A stretch of DNA of 64,000 nt from Sinorhizobium fredii (GCF_002944405.1 NZ_CP024307.1:764501-828500); one strand, 5' to 3'. Shown: positions 28,149 to 38,265, counted from the first letter of the stretch. Program-made: numbers and translations. Notes: a model not told the origin generated them from the sequence alone.

Positions 28149-29153
28149 ATGTTTCGATTCTTGCTGGGGCGCTTGGCAGTGCTGGTCCCGACCTTCATCG
28201 GGGTGTCGATCATTGCCTTCTCCTTCATCCGCCTGCTTCCGGGCGATCCCGTGGCGCTGCTTTCCGGCGAACGGGTGATGTCGCCGGAGCGGCACGCCGA
28301 GATTTCTCACCAGCTCGGCTTCGACCGCCCTATCGTCGTGCAGTACCTGGATTATCTCTGGGGTGTCGTCCGCGGCGACTTCGGCACCTCGATCGTCACC
28401 AAGAAGCCGGTGATCGACCAATTCATGGAGCTCTTTCCCGCAACCGTCGAGCTGTCTCTGTGCGCCATCATCTTTGCCGTCGTCGTCGGTATCCCGGCCG
28501 GCGTGATTGCGGCGATCAAGCGCGGTTCCATCCTCGACCAGCTGATCATGGGCACGGCGCTCGTCGGCTTCTCGATGCCGATCTTCTGGTGGGGGCTGCT
28601 GCTGATCATCGTCGTCTCCGGCATGCTGCAATGGACGCCGGTGTCCGGGCGCATCTCGCTGATGTTCTTCTTTCCGTCGGTCACGGGCTTCATGCTGATC
28701 GACTCGCTCCTGTCGGGGCAGGAGGGGGCGTTCCAATCGGCCTTCAGTCATCTGATCTTGCCGACGATCGTGCTCGGCACCATTCCGCTCGCCGTCATCG
28801 CGCGGCAGACCCGTTCGGCGATGCTCGAAGTGCTCTCGGAGGATTATGTCCGCACCGCGCGCGCCAAGGGGCTTCCGACCTTTCGAGTGGTAGGCATCCA
28901 TGCCTTGCGCAATGCGATGATCCCGGTCGTGACCACGATCGGCCTGCAGATCGGCGTGATGCTGGCGGGCGCAATTCTGACCGAATCGATCTTCTCCTGG
29001 CCGGGCATCGGCAAGTGGATGGTAGATTCGGTGTTCCGGCGCGATTACGCCGTCATCCAGGGCGGGCTGCTGATCATCGCCGGCGTCATCATGCTGGTAA
29101 ACCTCGCCGTCGATATGCTCTACGGGTTGATCAACCCGCGCATCCGGCATTGA
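28149..29153 (+). CDS. dppB: dipeptide ABC transporter, permease DppB
   Basis: 334 residues, MFRFLLGRLAVLVPTFIGVSIIAFSFIRLLPGDPVALLSGE: the DppB/OppB N-terminal membrane segment with conserved LPGDP. The coupling motif is VRTARAKGLPTFRVVGIHALRNAMIPV. Six membrane segments are expected. The last third contains TESIFSWPGIGKWMVDSVFRRDY, conserved in the family. dppC follows after 10 bases. Confidence 0.94.
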   Translation: MFRFLLGRLAVLVPTFIGVSIIAFSFIRLLPGDPVALLSGERVMSPERHAEISHQLGFDRPIVVQYLDYLWGVVRGDFGTSIVTKKPVIDQFMELFPATVELSLCAIIFAVVVGIPAGVIAAIKRGSILDQLIMGTALVGFSMPIFWWGLLLIIVVSGMLQWTPVSGRISLMFFFPSVTGFMLIDSLLSGQEGAFQSAFSHLILPTIVLGTIPLAVIARQTRSAMLEVLSEDYVRTARAKGLPTFRVVGIHALRNAMIPVVTTIGLQIGVMLAGAILTESIFSWPGIGKWMVDSVFRRDYAVIQGGLLIIAGVIMLVNLAVDMLYGLINPRIRH

Positions 29154-29163
29154 GGAGGGCGAT

Positions 29164-30072
29164 ATGACCGAAGTTACCGCAACAACCGCCATATCGACCG
29201 ACCCGTCCCGCCGGGCGCGGCTCGCCGAATTCTGGTACTATTTCTCGGAGAACCGCGGCGCCGTCATCGGCCTCTTCTTCTTTCTTTTCCTGGTAGTGCT
29301 GGCGATTTGCGCTCCGCTGGTGGCACCGCATGATCCGACCGTCCAGTTCCGCGACGCGGTACTGCTGCCGCCCTTCTGGCAGGAGGGGGGGCGCGTCGAG
29401 TTCCTTCTCGGAACCGACGCCGTTGGACGCGACATGCTTTCGCGCCTCATCTACGGCACGCGCTTCTCGCTGTTCGTCGGCGTCATCGTGACCACATTGT
29501 CGCTGAGCGGCGGCATTCTGGTCGGCGTCATCGCCGGCTATTTCCGTGGATGGGTCGACACCGTCATCATGCGGATCATGGACATCATCCTGGCCTTCCC
29601 GTCGCTGCTCCTGGCGCTCGTCCTGGTGGCGGTACTGGGGCCGGGTCTCACCAATGCGATGATCGCCATCGCCATCGTCTTCCAGCCCCATTTCGTCCGG
29701 CTGACGCGCGCCGCGGTGATGTCGGAGAAGACCCGCGACTACGTCGTCGCCGCAAAGGTCGCCGGGGCGGGGCACCTGAGGCTGATGTTCAGGACCATCC
29801 TGCCGAATTGCATGGCACCGCTGATCGTTCAGGCGACGCTCTCCTTTTCGAGCGCGATCCTCGACGCAGCGGCGCTCGGCTTCCTCGGCATGGGCGCGCA
29901 GCCGCCGACGCCGGAATGGGGAACGATGCTTGCAGAAGCCCGCGAATTCATTCTGCGGGCCTGGTGGGTCGTGACGCTTCCGGGTCTCGCGATCCTCCTG
30001 ACCGTTCTGGCAATCAACCTGATGGGCGATGGACTGCGTGATGCTCTCGACCCCAAGCTGAAGAGGTCCTGA
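29164..30072 (+). CDS. dppC: dipeptide ABC transporter, permease DppC
   Basis: 302 residues. Cytosolic N-terminus, first membrane helix AVIGLFFFLFLVVLAICAPLVAPHDP, then GTDAVGRDMLSRLIYGTRFSLFVGV, the standard DppC/OppC opening. The coupling loop is VVAAKVAGAGHLRLMFRTILPNCMAPLIVQ and the ending is MGDGLRDALDPKLKRS. It pairs with DppB to form the channel. One base separates its stop from the dppD start. Confidence 0.94.
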   Translation: MTEVTATTAISTDPSRRARLAEFWYYFSENRGAVIGLFFFLFLVVLAICAPLVAPHDPTVQFRDAVLLPPFWQEGGRVEFLLGTDAVGRDMLSRLIYGTRFSLFVGVIVTTLSLSGGILVGVIAGYFRGWVDTVIMRIMDIILAFPSLLLALVLVAVLGPGLTNAMIAIAIVFQPHFVRLTRAAVMSEKTRDYVVAAKVAGAGHLRLMFRTILPNCMAPLIVQATLSFSSAILDAAALGFLGMGAQPPTPEWGTMLAEAREFILRAWWVVTLPGLAILLTVLAINLMGDGLRDALDPKLKRS

Positions 30073-30073
30073 C

Positions 30074-30924
30074 ATGGCGCTTCTTGAAATCGAAAATCTC
30101 GTCGTCGAATTCCAGACGGCTACCGGGCCGTTCCGAGCCGTCGACGGCGTTTCGCTCAAGGTTCATGAGGGCGAGGTCCTGGCGATTGTCGGGGAGTCCG
30201 GTTCGGGCAAGTCCGTGTCGATGCTCGCGGCGATGGGGCTTCTGCCCTGGACCGCGAAGGTGACGGCCGACAAGCTCGCCTTCAACGGGCGGGATCTCCT
30301 GAAAATGCCGTCGGCCGAGCGCCGCAAGATCGTCGGCAAGGACATCGCGATGATCTTCCAGGAGCCGATTGCGAGCCTCAATCCCTGCTTCACCGTCGGT
30401 TTCCAGATCGAGGAAGTGCTGCGCATCCATATGGGCCTCGACCGGACGGCGCGGCGCAGGCGCGCCATCGAGCTCTTCGAGGCCGTCGGCATTCCCGATC
30501 CGGGCGAGCGCCTCGGGCATTTTCCGCATCAGATGTCGGGCGGCCAGTGCCAGCGCGTGATGATCGCGATTGCCCTTGCCTGCAATCCGAAGCTCCTGAT
30601 CGCCGATGAGCCGACGACGGCGCTCGACGTGACGATCCAGAAGCAGATCCTCGACCTGCTGATGAAACTGCAGCAGGAATACCGCATGGGCCTGATCATG
30701 ATCACCCACAACATGGGTGTCGTCGCCGAAACGGCCGATCGCGTCGTCGTCCAGTACAAGGGTCGTAAGATCGAGGAGGCGGATGTGCTGTCGCTGTTCG
30801 AATCGCCGAAGAGCAATTACACGCGGGCGCTTCTCGCCGCCCTTCCGGAAAACGCGACGGGGGACCGGTTGCCGACGATTTCCGAACTTTTCAATGAGCA
30901 GCAGACGCTCGAGGGAGCCGCTCG

Positions 30925-30928
<4 letters not shown>
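30074..30928 (+). CDS. dppD: dipeptide ABC transporter, ATPase DppD
   Basis: 284 residues with Walker [10 protein letters not shown]-loop [18 protein letters not shown], signature [16 protein letters not shown], Walker [14 protein letters not shown] and switch His ITHNMGV. The last 40 residues carry the oligopeptide-transporter C-terminal extension, shortened ([12 protein letters not shown]). Cys-containing text in this extension, usually CRxxxP, is absent. It overlaps dppF by 4 bases. Confidence 0.93.
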
Positions 30929-31752
<824 letters not shown>

Positions 31753-31785
31753 GCGGCTCCGAGCGAGCCGAGTAAAAAACCCAGA

Positions 31786-31814
31786 AAGCCGCGTCTCGCA
31801 CGGAAGCGCGGCTT
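31786..31814 (+). terminator. candidate terminator of the dpp operon
   Basis: AAGCCGCG and CGCGGCTT pair across a 13-base loop 34 bases after dppF. The T-tail is short (TTGTTGG), so strength is uncertain. Confidence 0.5.
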
Positions 31815-31934
31815 GTTGGCGTTCTCATTCCGATCGTGTAGAGCTTCGGCGCCGCCACTTGAATTCCGGCCCTGGCGGCGGGCAGCCGAATTGGCCGGCA
31901 ATCCCTTGTTCGGCCCAACACCAGGATGACGAAT

Positions 31935-32279
31935 ATGGAAATCAAGCGCTTTGAAACCGGCCCGCGGATGAGTCAGGCCGTGGTCTACAACAACACGGTC
32001 TATCTGGCCGGCCAGGTTGGCAACGCTGGAGACGATGTCGTCACCCAGACCAAGCAGGCGCTCGCCGAAGTGGATCGTCTGCTAGCGCTCGCCGGCACCG
32101 ACAAGACGCGCATCCTCTCGGCCACCGTCTGGCTCGCCGACATGGCGGATTTCGCCAAGATGAATTCCGTCTGGGATGCCTGGGTGCCGCAGGGCCACAC
32201 GCCTGCCCGCGCCACCGGTGAAGCCAAGCTCGCAACGCCGGAATACCTCGTCGAGGTTATCGTGACGGCAGCGCTCTGA
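31935..32279 (+). CDS. RidA/YjgF-family enamine/imine deaminase
   Basis: 114 residues from MEIKRFETGPRMSQAVVYN (ATG 31935, with AGGA eight bases before; an ATG at 31926 lacks this spacing). RidA signatures: TVYLAGQVGNAGDDVVTQTKQALAEVDRLLALAGTDKTRILSATVWL, with C-terminal PARATGEAKLATPEYLVEVIVTAAL carrying the family's conserved Arg (PARAT) and Glu (VEV). The family hydrolyses reactive 2-aminoacrylate-type imines. It stands alone, with a terminator after it. Confidence 0.9.
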   Translation: MEIKRFETGPRMSQAVVYNNTVYLAGQVGNAGDDVVTQTKQALAEVDRLLALAGTDKTRILSATVWLADMADFAKMNSVWDAWVPQGHTPARATGEAKLATPEYLVEVIVTAAL

Positions 32280-32314
32280 GGCGTCGCGTCACACCGCTTC
32301 ATGTCTCTATTTTG

Positions 32315-32347
32315 AACGCCGCCGGCTGAACGGCCCGGCGGCGTTTT
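32315..32347 (+). terminator. terminator after the RidA gene
   Basis: AACGCCGCCGG and CCGGCGGCGTT form an 11-bp GC-rich stem followed by TT, 36 bases after the stop. Confidence 0.8.
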
Positions 32348-32433
32348 GCTGTGCGCTGCCGATACCCACAGCCGGAACGATTCTCCTCCTCGAAGCGTTT
32401 TTGTGGATCAAACCGCATGTGGAGGAATCGCCC

Positions 32434-32604
32434 ATGGTCTACTGGCTGCCGCGGCTGTGTTTGCTGCTGATCGCCGGGGTGATTCTGGGCTTCGGCCTTT
32501 TCCCGCGGACGTCGGAGGAGGTCGCCTACACATTGCTGATAATCCTTGTGGGGCTGGGGCTGCTTTCCGTGACGCTCCACATCTTCCCTCCCGAAAAGCA
32601 TTGA
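32434..32604 (+). CDS. small two-helix membrane protein, function unknown
   Basis: 56 residues from ATG 32434, with a strong GGAGGA seven bases before. Two membrane helices are visible: VYWLPRLCLLLIAGVILGFGLF and YTLLIILVGLGLLSVTLHIF, joined by PRTSEEVA and ending PPEKH. No known family is recognised. It lies between the RidA gene and the AI-2E-type permease gene. Confidence 0.6.
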   Translation: MVYWLPRLCLLLIAGVILGFGLFPRTSEEVAYTLLIILVGLGLLSVTLHIFPPEKH

Positions 32605-32710
32605 CCGCGCGGCCGTCGAGATCGAGAGGCGGCGAACTGCCCATGATTTCCTCTTGCCGCACTCAGGAAAGAAGCGAGGCAGCGGCAGAGCAGGTTGAAG
32701 AGGCGTGTCG

Positions 32711-33838
32711 ATGGACGCCAAAAGTGTAGCGGCTGTCCGGAACCGCAAGCGCAATGCCGACAAGGAAATCGCCTTGGCGGAGGCGACGAAGGCGGCTGCC
32801 CAGAAGCGCGACGGCATGGATCTCGTGGTTGCCGGGAGCATCGTCGGGTTGTTCGTCCTGGCTTGCTCTGCAGCCGTTTATACGATGGCGGCGATCCTGA
32901 TGCCGATTGCCTTCGCCATCGTCGTCGGCATCGTGCTCGGCCGGGCAGCCGATGAGCTGGCGCGTTTCGGTCTTCCGCCGATGCTTGGCGGCCTCCTGCT
33001 GGCGCTGTTCTTCGTGCTCGGCTTATCCTCGCTCGTCAATGCGCTGCTGGGGCCGATCACCGAAGTCGCGCGCGAGGCGCCGAGATTGGCCGAAGGCGTA
33101 GTGGAACGGGTGCTGCCCTTCATCGAGCGCTTCGAGTGGGGACGGATTGCGCTTGAGCGAAGCATCGGCGCCGCCGCCTTCGCGGACGTCATCGTCAAGA
33201 ATGCCGGCCCGATCCTCGGCGCCGCCGCGGCGAGCGTCACGCCGGCGCTGATCCAGACGCTGATCTTCCTGGCCGCCCTCGTGCTGTTCCTGCTCGGCCG
33301 CGTCCACTTGCGCAGCACCATCATCCTCGCATTTCCGAGTCGCGAGGGGCGCTTGAGCGCGATCCGCATCATGAATGCCATCGAAGACGGGCTGGCGCGC
33401 TATTTTTCCACGGCGAGCCTGATTTACCTGGCGCTGGGCGGCTTCACGATGATGATCGCGCTGATCGGCAGTTTGCCGATGCCGCCGCTCTGGGGACTCT
33501 TCGCCTTCGTTTCGAGCTTCATACCCTATCTCGGGGTCACGTTCATGACGCTGTCGCTGCTCGTGGGCGGCCTGATGATCCATGATGCCCTGGTCGCAGC
33601 GCTCGCGCCGGCCGCCGGCTTCTTCCTCATTCATCTCGCCATGGAGAATCTGGTCGTGCCGGCGATTCTGGGGCGACGCTTTGAAATTAATCCATTCCTG
33701 ATCTTCGTCGCGATTCTGTTCTGGACCTGGATGTGGGGCGCGGTCGGGGCGATCCTCGCCATGCCGCTCTCGCTGATCGCCATGACCATTTTCGAGCAGC
33801 TGCGCGAGGCGACGCCCGAACCGCAACTGCCGGGCTGA
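32711..33838 (+). CDS. AI-2E/PerM-family membrane transporter
   Basis: 375 residues from ATG 32711 (AAGAGG upstream). A basic N-terminus (MDAKSVAAVRNRKRNADKEIALAEATKAAAQKRD) is followed by about eight membrane segments. FVSSFIPYLGVTFMTLSLLVGGLM and ENLVVPAILGRRFEINPFLIFVAILFWTWMWGAVGAILAMPLSL are the PF01594 signature regions. Members export varied solutes; the substrate is unknown. It is convergent with rsiB2, 3 bases between the two stops. Confidence 0.88.
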   Translation: MDAKSVAAVRNRKRNADKEIALAEATKAAAQKRDGMDLVVAGSIVGLFVLACSAAVYTMAAILMPIAFAIVVGIVLGRAADELARFGLPPMLGGLLLALFFVLGLSSLVNALLGPITEVAREAPRLAEGVVERVLPFIERFEWGRIALERSIGAAAFADVIVKNAGPILGAAAASVTPALIQTLIFLAALVLFLLGRVHLRSTIILAFPSREGRLSAIRIMNAIEDGLARYFSTASLIYLALGGFTMMIALIGSLPMPPLWGLFAFVSSFIPYLGVTFMTLSLLVGGLMIHDALVAALAPAAGFFLIHLAMENLVVPAILGRRFEINPFLIFVAILFWTWMWGAVGAILAMPLSLIAMTIFEQLREATPEPQLPG

Positions 33839-33841
33839 AGG

Positions 33842-34639
33842 TCAGCGCGCGCGTGCGTGCGCTTGTTCGTCGAAGAACAGCGCCTGGCTGATCAGCGCCT
33901 TGACCATTTCCGGATTGAAGGGCTTCGTTACGAGGAAGGCAGGCTCCGGCTTGTTGCCCGTCAGCAACCGCTCGGGGAAGGCGGTAATGAAGATCACCGG
34001 AACGGCCGCCTGCGTCAGGATGTCGTTGACCGCGTCGATACCGGAGCTCCCGTCGGCCAGCTGTATATCCGCGAGAATCATCTTGGGCGACGTCTGGCGA
34101 TAGATGTCGATCGCCTCGCGATGCGTGCGGGCGATGCCCGTCACCCGGTGCCCGAGGCTCGTCACCATGTCCTCGATGTCCATGGCGATAAGCGGCTCGT
34201 CTTCGATGATCATGATGTCGGTGGCCACCTGGCGGGAAATCTCTTCCGACGCACTGGCGAGGAGCTTGGCGAAGGCGCCCTGGTCGACGGACATGATTTC
34301 CGCCGCTTCGGCGCTCGAAAAGCCTTCGACGGAGACGAGCAGGAATGCCTGTCGCGGCGCGGGCGCGATCAGCGACAGATTGGCGGCGGCCTTCTGTTCC
34401 CAGGCAAAGGGAGAGGTCAAATTGGCCCGGTCGACCTCCAGCTTGTCGAACAGCGAGCAGAAGAGCTTGTAGAGGCTGATTCGGTCGTTGGACGCCGAAG
34501 GGAAAAGGCTGATGTCTTCGATCAATGCCTCCAAGGTGGCTGCGACATAGGCATCGCCTGCCGCTTGCGAGCCGGTAGCGGCGCGCGCGTAGCGCCTGAG
34601 ATAAGGAAGATGTGGCGCAATCCTGGTGGAAAGTGACAT
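33842..34639 (-). CDS. rsiB2: PhyR-type anti-anti-sigma response regulator RsiB2 (general stress response)
   Basis: 265 residues. The N-terminal half (residues 1-130) is a degenerate ECF sigma domain (PHLPYLRRYARAATGSQAAGDAYVAATLEAL, AFLLVSVEGFSSAEAAEIM). The C-terminal half is a receiver domain with acidic pocket IIEDEPLIAMD, phospho-Asp in ILADIQLADGSSG, and Lys in VTKPFNP. When phosphorylated the sigma-like half captures the NepR-type anti-sigma and frees RpoE2. It is divergent from the NepR-like gene at 34810, matching the rsiB2/rsiA2 locus of S. meliloti. No GGAAC-type RpoE2 promoter was found by eye in the gap. Confidence 0.92.
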   Translation of the reverse strand: MSLSTRIAPHLPYLRRYARAATGSQAAGDAYVAATLEALIEDISLFPSASNDRISLYKLFCSLFDKLEVDRANLTSPFAWEQKAAANLSLIAPAPRQAFLLVSVEGFSSAEAAEIMSVDQGAFAKLLASASEEISRQVATDIMIIEDEPLIAMDIEDMVTSLGHRVTGIARTHREAIDIYRQTSPKMILADIQLADGSSGIDAVNDILTQAAVPVIFITAFPERLLTGNKPEPAFLVTKPFNPEMVKALISQALFFDEQAHARAR

Positions 34640-34809
34640 TTAGGCCTTCCTAAACTATTGTGCATAAAGTCGCACTAATGGGGTGGCATGACGCAGGATA
34701 CGTCAATGTTGTGCGCGCGTCTTGCGAATTCAAGAAACGGATTGCAGACGACGAGATACGAATGGAAAACCGCCGGAGGATTTGAGCCTTCGGTATCCGG
34801 GACTGAAAA

Positions 34810-35001
34810 ATGAACGATCAATCCAACCGTCGTCCGGGAGGCAAATCGGCCACCGGAGCCACGAAAAGCGATGCTAATGGCATCGTGGTGTCCCGCCTGA
34901 GAGCGCTCTATCAGGCTGTCGAGTCCGAGGCTGTGCCACAGCAATTTATCGATCTTCTCCGGCGCCTCGACGAGGCCGAGAGGGCGCAGTCGGACGATTG
35001 A
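34810..35001 (+). CDS. rsiA2: NepR-type anti-sigma factor RsiA2
   Basis: 63 residues: a polar N-terminus (MNDQSNRRPGGKSATGATKS), then the NepR core [33 protein letters not shown], which matches the I..qLR.lY..v..E.vP.rf.dLL..L pattern. NepR proteins bind the ECF sigma RpoE2 and hold it inactive; RsiB2-type proteins relieve this. The gene lies opposite rsiB2 with 170 bases between. The sigma gene itself is not here. Confidence 0.88.
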   Translation: MNDQSNRRPGGKSATGATKSDANGIVVSRLRALYQAVESEAVPQQFIDLLRRLDEAERAQSDD

Positions 35002-35013
35002 CGAAGGATCCGG

Positions 35014-35039
35014 CAGGCCCTCGCTTTCGAGAGGGCCTG
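35014..35039 (+). terminator. hairpin after rsiA2
   Basis: CAGGCCCTC and GAGGGCCTG form a perfect 9-bp stem over an 8-base loop, 12 bases past the stop. No T-run follows, so termination is only possible. Confidence 0.4.
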
Positions 35040-35099
35040 TGCCTCGACGGAAATGGCGAAGCTGTCGACGCGAAATCGATCCGCTTCGCGGCGGCCGCA

Positions 35100-35351
35100 T
35101 CAGCAACGCGCGGTATAGCGGCGGCCGTAGCGGTCGCGATAGACGCAATACCCGGGCTCGCTCGCGCGCCCGATCAGCGCGCCAGCTACGCCGCCGACCG
35201 CCGCGCCGACCGCGGCGCCGCGGACATCGTTCGAAATGGCCCCGCCGATGATGCCGCCTGAAGCGGCGCCGATCGCTGCACCCCTTTCCGTTTGCGTGCA
35301 CGAAGCAGCAAGGGGAAGAATTACGCTGGCGACAAGAAGGATCTTCTTCAT
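35100..35351 (-). CDS. glycine-zipper lipoprotein
   Basis: 83 residues. Lipobox LAASC at residues 14-18, then a glycine-zipper stretch GAAIGAASGGIIGGAISNDVRGAAVGAAVGGVAGALIGRA and a short Tyr/Arg tail YCVYRDRYGRRYTARC. It is an envelope protein of the type called glycine zipper 2TM or YMGG-like; the specific role is unknown. The region 35352-35693 upstream, about 340 bases, shows no convincing gene; it holds this gene's promoter and the end of the next gene. Confidence 0.78.
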   Translation of the reverse strand: MKKILLVASVILPLAASCTQTERGAAIGAASGGIIGGAISNDVRGAAVGAAVGGVAGALIGRASEPGYCVYRDRYGRRYTARC

Positions 35352-35693
35352 GGTGCTTTCCTATCCGAGGTTGGTTGAACGAAAAATGGGCGCGGGGCGG
35401 TCGAAACGGCGCGGAATGAAGCTCTCAAGGAATAAATTCGAGATGGTCGGCAGCCACCATAAGGCGGGAGAATCGGCTTCTGCCGGAACCATCAGGACAG
35501 GCGCGGCGAAGGCTTGCAATTCGCGACTCCCTTGTACTGCCGCCGTTGCGGCGCGCGTTATCGTTGTCAGAACGCCGTCTGACGCCTTTTGTTCCGCGTG
35601 GCCGGGACGTGCTACGCTCGGTTGTTGCCGCCGTCCTGCCTGGGGCCGGAATCTGAGCTGCGTCAAAACGTTTCTTGAGGAGAATGGTCGCGC

Positions 35694-35888
35694 CTAGCTG
35701 TGGCGCTTGCCCTCACACTGCTCCAGGTTTTCAAGCAGCGCCTGAAGCCGCTCGTTGCCCTTTTCTTCCGTGTGCATTTCGAGATCGCGCAAAGTCCTGC
35801 CGATGTGCAGATTATGAACACTCATATCCGTCTCGGGCCGGGTGATCTCTGTCACCGTCTTGAGTATATGTCGCGAAGGTATCTTCAT
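35694..35888 (-). CDS. small hypothetical protein
   Basis: 64 residues from ATG 35888: MKIPSRHILKTVTEITRPETDMSVHNLHIGRTLRDLEMHTEEKGNERLQALLENLEQCEGKRHS in content, a charged soluble protein with a likely C-terminal coiled helix. No family is recognised. The upstream extension to 36080 has a Cys/Arg-rich, less plausible composition, so the short start is preferred. Confidence 0.4.
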   Translation of the reverse strand: MKIPSRHILKTVTEITRPETDMSVHNLHIGRTLRDLEMHTEEKGNERLQALLENLEQCEGKRHS

Positions 35889-36096
35889 ATCTTGCCTGAG
35901 GAACTCTGTTTTCCGGAGAACGCCAAGTCCTGGCGAAGGTTCCGGTCGTAATGACCCGCGACGCAATTGCGGATTGTTTTTCCTGTCCCTGGCTAAACAC
36001 ATGGTTTCCGGCTGGTTAACGGGCGCTGCCGCGAAACCGGAACAAAGCCGAGCGGCAGAGCGTTTGGATTCCAATTCCAAGGCAAGGAGATAGCAA

Positions 36097-36261
36097 ATGC
36101 TCTACTATGCCCTCATCTTTCTTGTGGTCGCCATCATAGCCGGCGTTCTCGGCTTCGGCGGCATCGCCGGCACCTCGGCGGGAATCGCCCAGATCCTGTT
36201 CTTCCTGTTCCTGATCTTCCTGGTGGTCTCGCTTGTCATGGGACTCTTCCGACGAACCTGA
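36097..36261 (+). CDS. DUF1328 small membrane protein
   Basis: 54 residues from ATG 36097 (AAGGAGA upstream): [36 protein letters not shown], then [13 protein letters not shown]. This is the two-helix DUF1328/YtjA family, widespread in proteobacteria and often stress-induced; function unknown. A strong terminator lies 64 bases further on. Confidence 0.88.
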   Translation: MLYYALIFLVVAIIAGVLGFGGIAGTSAGIAQILFFLFLIFLVVSLVMGLFRRT

Positions 36262-36324
36262 CGAGAGCCTTTACGGAGCGGATCGCTTGCGCTCCGCGCC
36301 AGTTCTCAAGACATATCTTGCTTT

Positions 36325-36354
36325 AAAGGGTGAGGCTTCAAGCCTCACCCTTTT
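36325..36354 (+). terminator. terminator of the DUF1328 gene
   Basis: AAAGGGTGAGGCTT runs into AAGCCTCACCCTTTT: a stem of 11 or more pairs with a minimal loop and a T-run; it can work in either direction. Confidence 0.85.
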
Positions 36355-36563
36355 CCTTGGCAGCTTTGCCGTCCCTTGCCCCGCCTGGCGCGCTTGGCTA
36401 TTCATGCGTGTATCATCGGGGGCGACGCTCATGAAATCACTTGAACTTTGTCGACGAGCCCGGGCGCCCTCTGTCTCGGGTCCTGCTGCCAAGGTTTCCC
36501 GAGATAGGGAAAGCTAAATGCGTGACGCATGGATCGAACGGGGCGAAGGAACGGGCATCGTCT

Positions 36564-37817
36564 ATGAAGACTGACATAGTGGTATTGGGCGCCGGGATCG
36601 TCGGCATTTCGACCGCCATTCACCTGGCGCGGCGCGGCAAATCTGTGGTGCTTCTCGATCGTCGCGGCGCGGGCGAGGAGACTTCCTACGGCAATGCCGG
36701 CCTGATCCAGCGGGAGGGGGTTTTTCCCTATGGCTTCCCGCATGATTTCGGTGCGCTTTTCCGCTACGCGCTGAACAACACCATCGATGCCAGCTATCAC
36801 TTTCGCGCGCTGCCGAGCCTGGTGCCTTTCCTGGCGCGGTATTGGTGGCACTCGGGCTTCACCCAGCATCAGCGGATCGCCCATCTCTACGCTCCGCTGA
36901 TCGAGAATTCGATCGCCGAGCACAGCGATCTGATCGACGCATCCGGCGCCGGCGACCTCATCCGCAAGGACGGCTGGATGAAGGTGTTCCGCACCGAGAA
37001 GGAGCGCGACGCCGCCTACAAGGATGCTGAACGGCTCTCGGCCGGGTTCGGCGTCAATCACCAGAAGCTCTCGACAAGCGAGCTGAAGACCATGGAGCCC
37101 TCGATCCAGGTGGAACTGGCCGGCGGGCTGCGCTGGACGGATCCCTGGTCGATCCGCGACCCGCACAGCCTGAACAAGGCCTATCTCGGTTATTTCCAGT
37201 CCCTCGGCGGCCGGCTCCTCTCGGGCGATGCCGCAACGCTTGAACATGTTCTCGAGGGGCCCGGCTGGCGCGTCGCGACGCCGGAAGGTCCGCTCGAAGC
37301 CCGCCAGGTGGTTGTTGCCCTCGGCCCCTGGGCCGACACGGTGACGCGCAAGCTCGGTTATCATTTCCCGCTTGCGGTCAAGCGCGGCTATCATATGCAC
37401 TATGGCACCAAGGACGGTGCACAATTGAACAATTGGGTGCTGGACGAGGAAATGGGCTATTTCCTGGCGCCGATGCTCCGCGGCATCCGCCTGACGACAG
37501 GGGCGGAATTCGCGCTCCGCGACGCACCGAAGACGCCCGTGCAGCTGACCCGCGCGGAGCGCGTCGCCCGCGAATTCTTCCCGCTCGCCGAACGGCGCGA
37601 CGAGGAGCCATGGATCGGCGCTCGACCCTGCACGCCCGACATGATGCCGATCATCGGCAAGGCCCCCAGGCACGAGGGGTTGTGGTTCGCTTTCGGGCAT
37701 GCCCATCACGGAATGACCCTCGGCCCGGTCACCGGTCGCGCGCTTGCAGAAGCGATCACGGGCCAGAAGACGGTGATCGACCTTGCGCCCTACAGGCCAG
37801 ACCGCTTCCTCGCGTAA
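36564..37817 (+). CDS. FAD-dependent D-amino-acid dehydrogenase-type oxidoreductase (DadA-like)
   Basis: 417 residues from ATG 36564. N-terminal FAD motif IVVLGAGIVGISTAIHLARRGKSVVLLDRRGAGEETSYGNAG. The DAO domain follows, with C-terminal WIGARPCTPDMMPIIGKAPRHEGLWFAFGHAHHGMTLGPVTGRALAEAI. This layout fits DadA-type dehydrogenases passing electrons to quinone rather than O2. The substrate could be a D-amino acid or a related N-alkyl amino acid. No operon partner is visible. Confidence 0.87.
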   Translation: MKTDIVVLGAGIVGISTAIHLARRGKSVVLLDRRGAGEETSYGNAGLIQREGVFPYGFPHDFGALFRYALNNTIDASYHFRALPSLVPFLARYWWHSGFTQHQRIAHLYAPLIENSIAEHSDLIDASGAGDLIRKDGWMKVFRTEKERDAAYKDAERLSAGFGVNHQKLSTSELKTMEPSIQVELAGGLRWTDPWSIRDPHSLNKAYLGYFQSLGGRLLSGDAATLEHVLEGPGWRVATPEGPLEARQVVVALGPWADTVTRKLGYHFPLAVKRGYHMHYGTKDGAQLNNWVLDEEMGYFLAPMLRGIRLTTGAEFALRDAPKTPVQLTRAERVAREFFPLAERRDEEPWIGARPCTPDMMPIIGKAPRHEGLWFAFGHAHHGMTLGPVTGRALAEAITGQKTVIDLAPYRPDRFLA

Positions 37818-37969
37818 ATTTCTCGGCCTTCCGGAGCGATTTTTTTGCTCCAGTGGAACTTAAGCGGCGGAGGCGTGTTTCTCCCGCGGCTGAAAGGAAA
37901 GGTTCGGTGCGTCCGTTCTCTGCCTTGCAGCCAGCCGCCCCAGCCGGCGGGCGAGGGAGGGCCGCTTCA

Positions 37970-38209
37970 ATGAAAAAGCAGACGATCGAATTCGCCGGCG
38001 AGGCCGTGGGCGCGCTGATCCCAGACAATGGGCAATTGCGTTTCGTCGCGGTTAAGTACAGCGTGTGGTCTCTCGATGGTCGGATCTTTGCGACCTCCGA
38101 GGAGGCGCTTCGAGCGGTCGCCTCGCTGCATGTCTTGCGGCAGAGGGAGCCGGTCGGGGCAGGGCCGGTGCCGACTGGGGGCAGTGAAACGATGGTCAGC
38201 GCCTGCTAG
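37970..38209 (+). CDS. small hypothetical protein
   Basis: 79 residues from ATG 37970 with GAGGGAGG in good position. Begins MKKQTIEFAGEAVGALIPDN, with central YSVWSLDGRIFATSEEALRAVASLHVLRQ. Soluble, mixed alpha/beta by eye. No family is recognised. It lies 150 bases after the DadA-like gene. Confidence 0.55.
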   Translation: MKKQTIEFAGEAVGALIPDNGQLRFVAVKYSVWSLDGRIFATSEEALRAVASLHVLRQREPVGAGPVPTGGSETMVSAC

Positions 38210-38265
38210 GTTTGACAGGCCGAAGCGCTCATCTCGCTCGGCCACGTAGGCCACAGACTATTCTC

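Noticed and set aside
26232..29192. Minus-strand open frame of 986 codons across dppA and dppB.
   Set aside because: It is the antisense shadow of high-GC genes with clear protein families; the translation is Arg/Asp/His-rich without any domain.
31926..31934. First ATG of the RidA gene as the start.
   Set aside because: AGGA is correctly spaced only from the second ATG at 31935, and homologues begin at the equivalent of MEIKR.
35361..35666. 101-codon minus-strand frame in the gap after the glycine-zipper gene.
   Set aside because: No ribosome site, odd composition, no family; overlaps the likely promoter of the lipoprotein gene.
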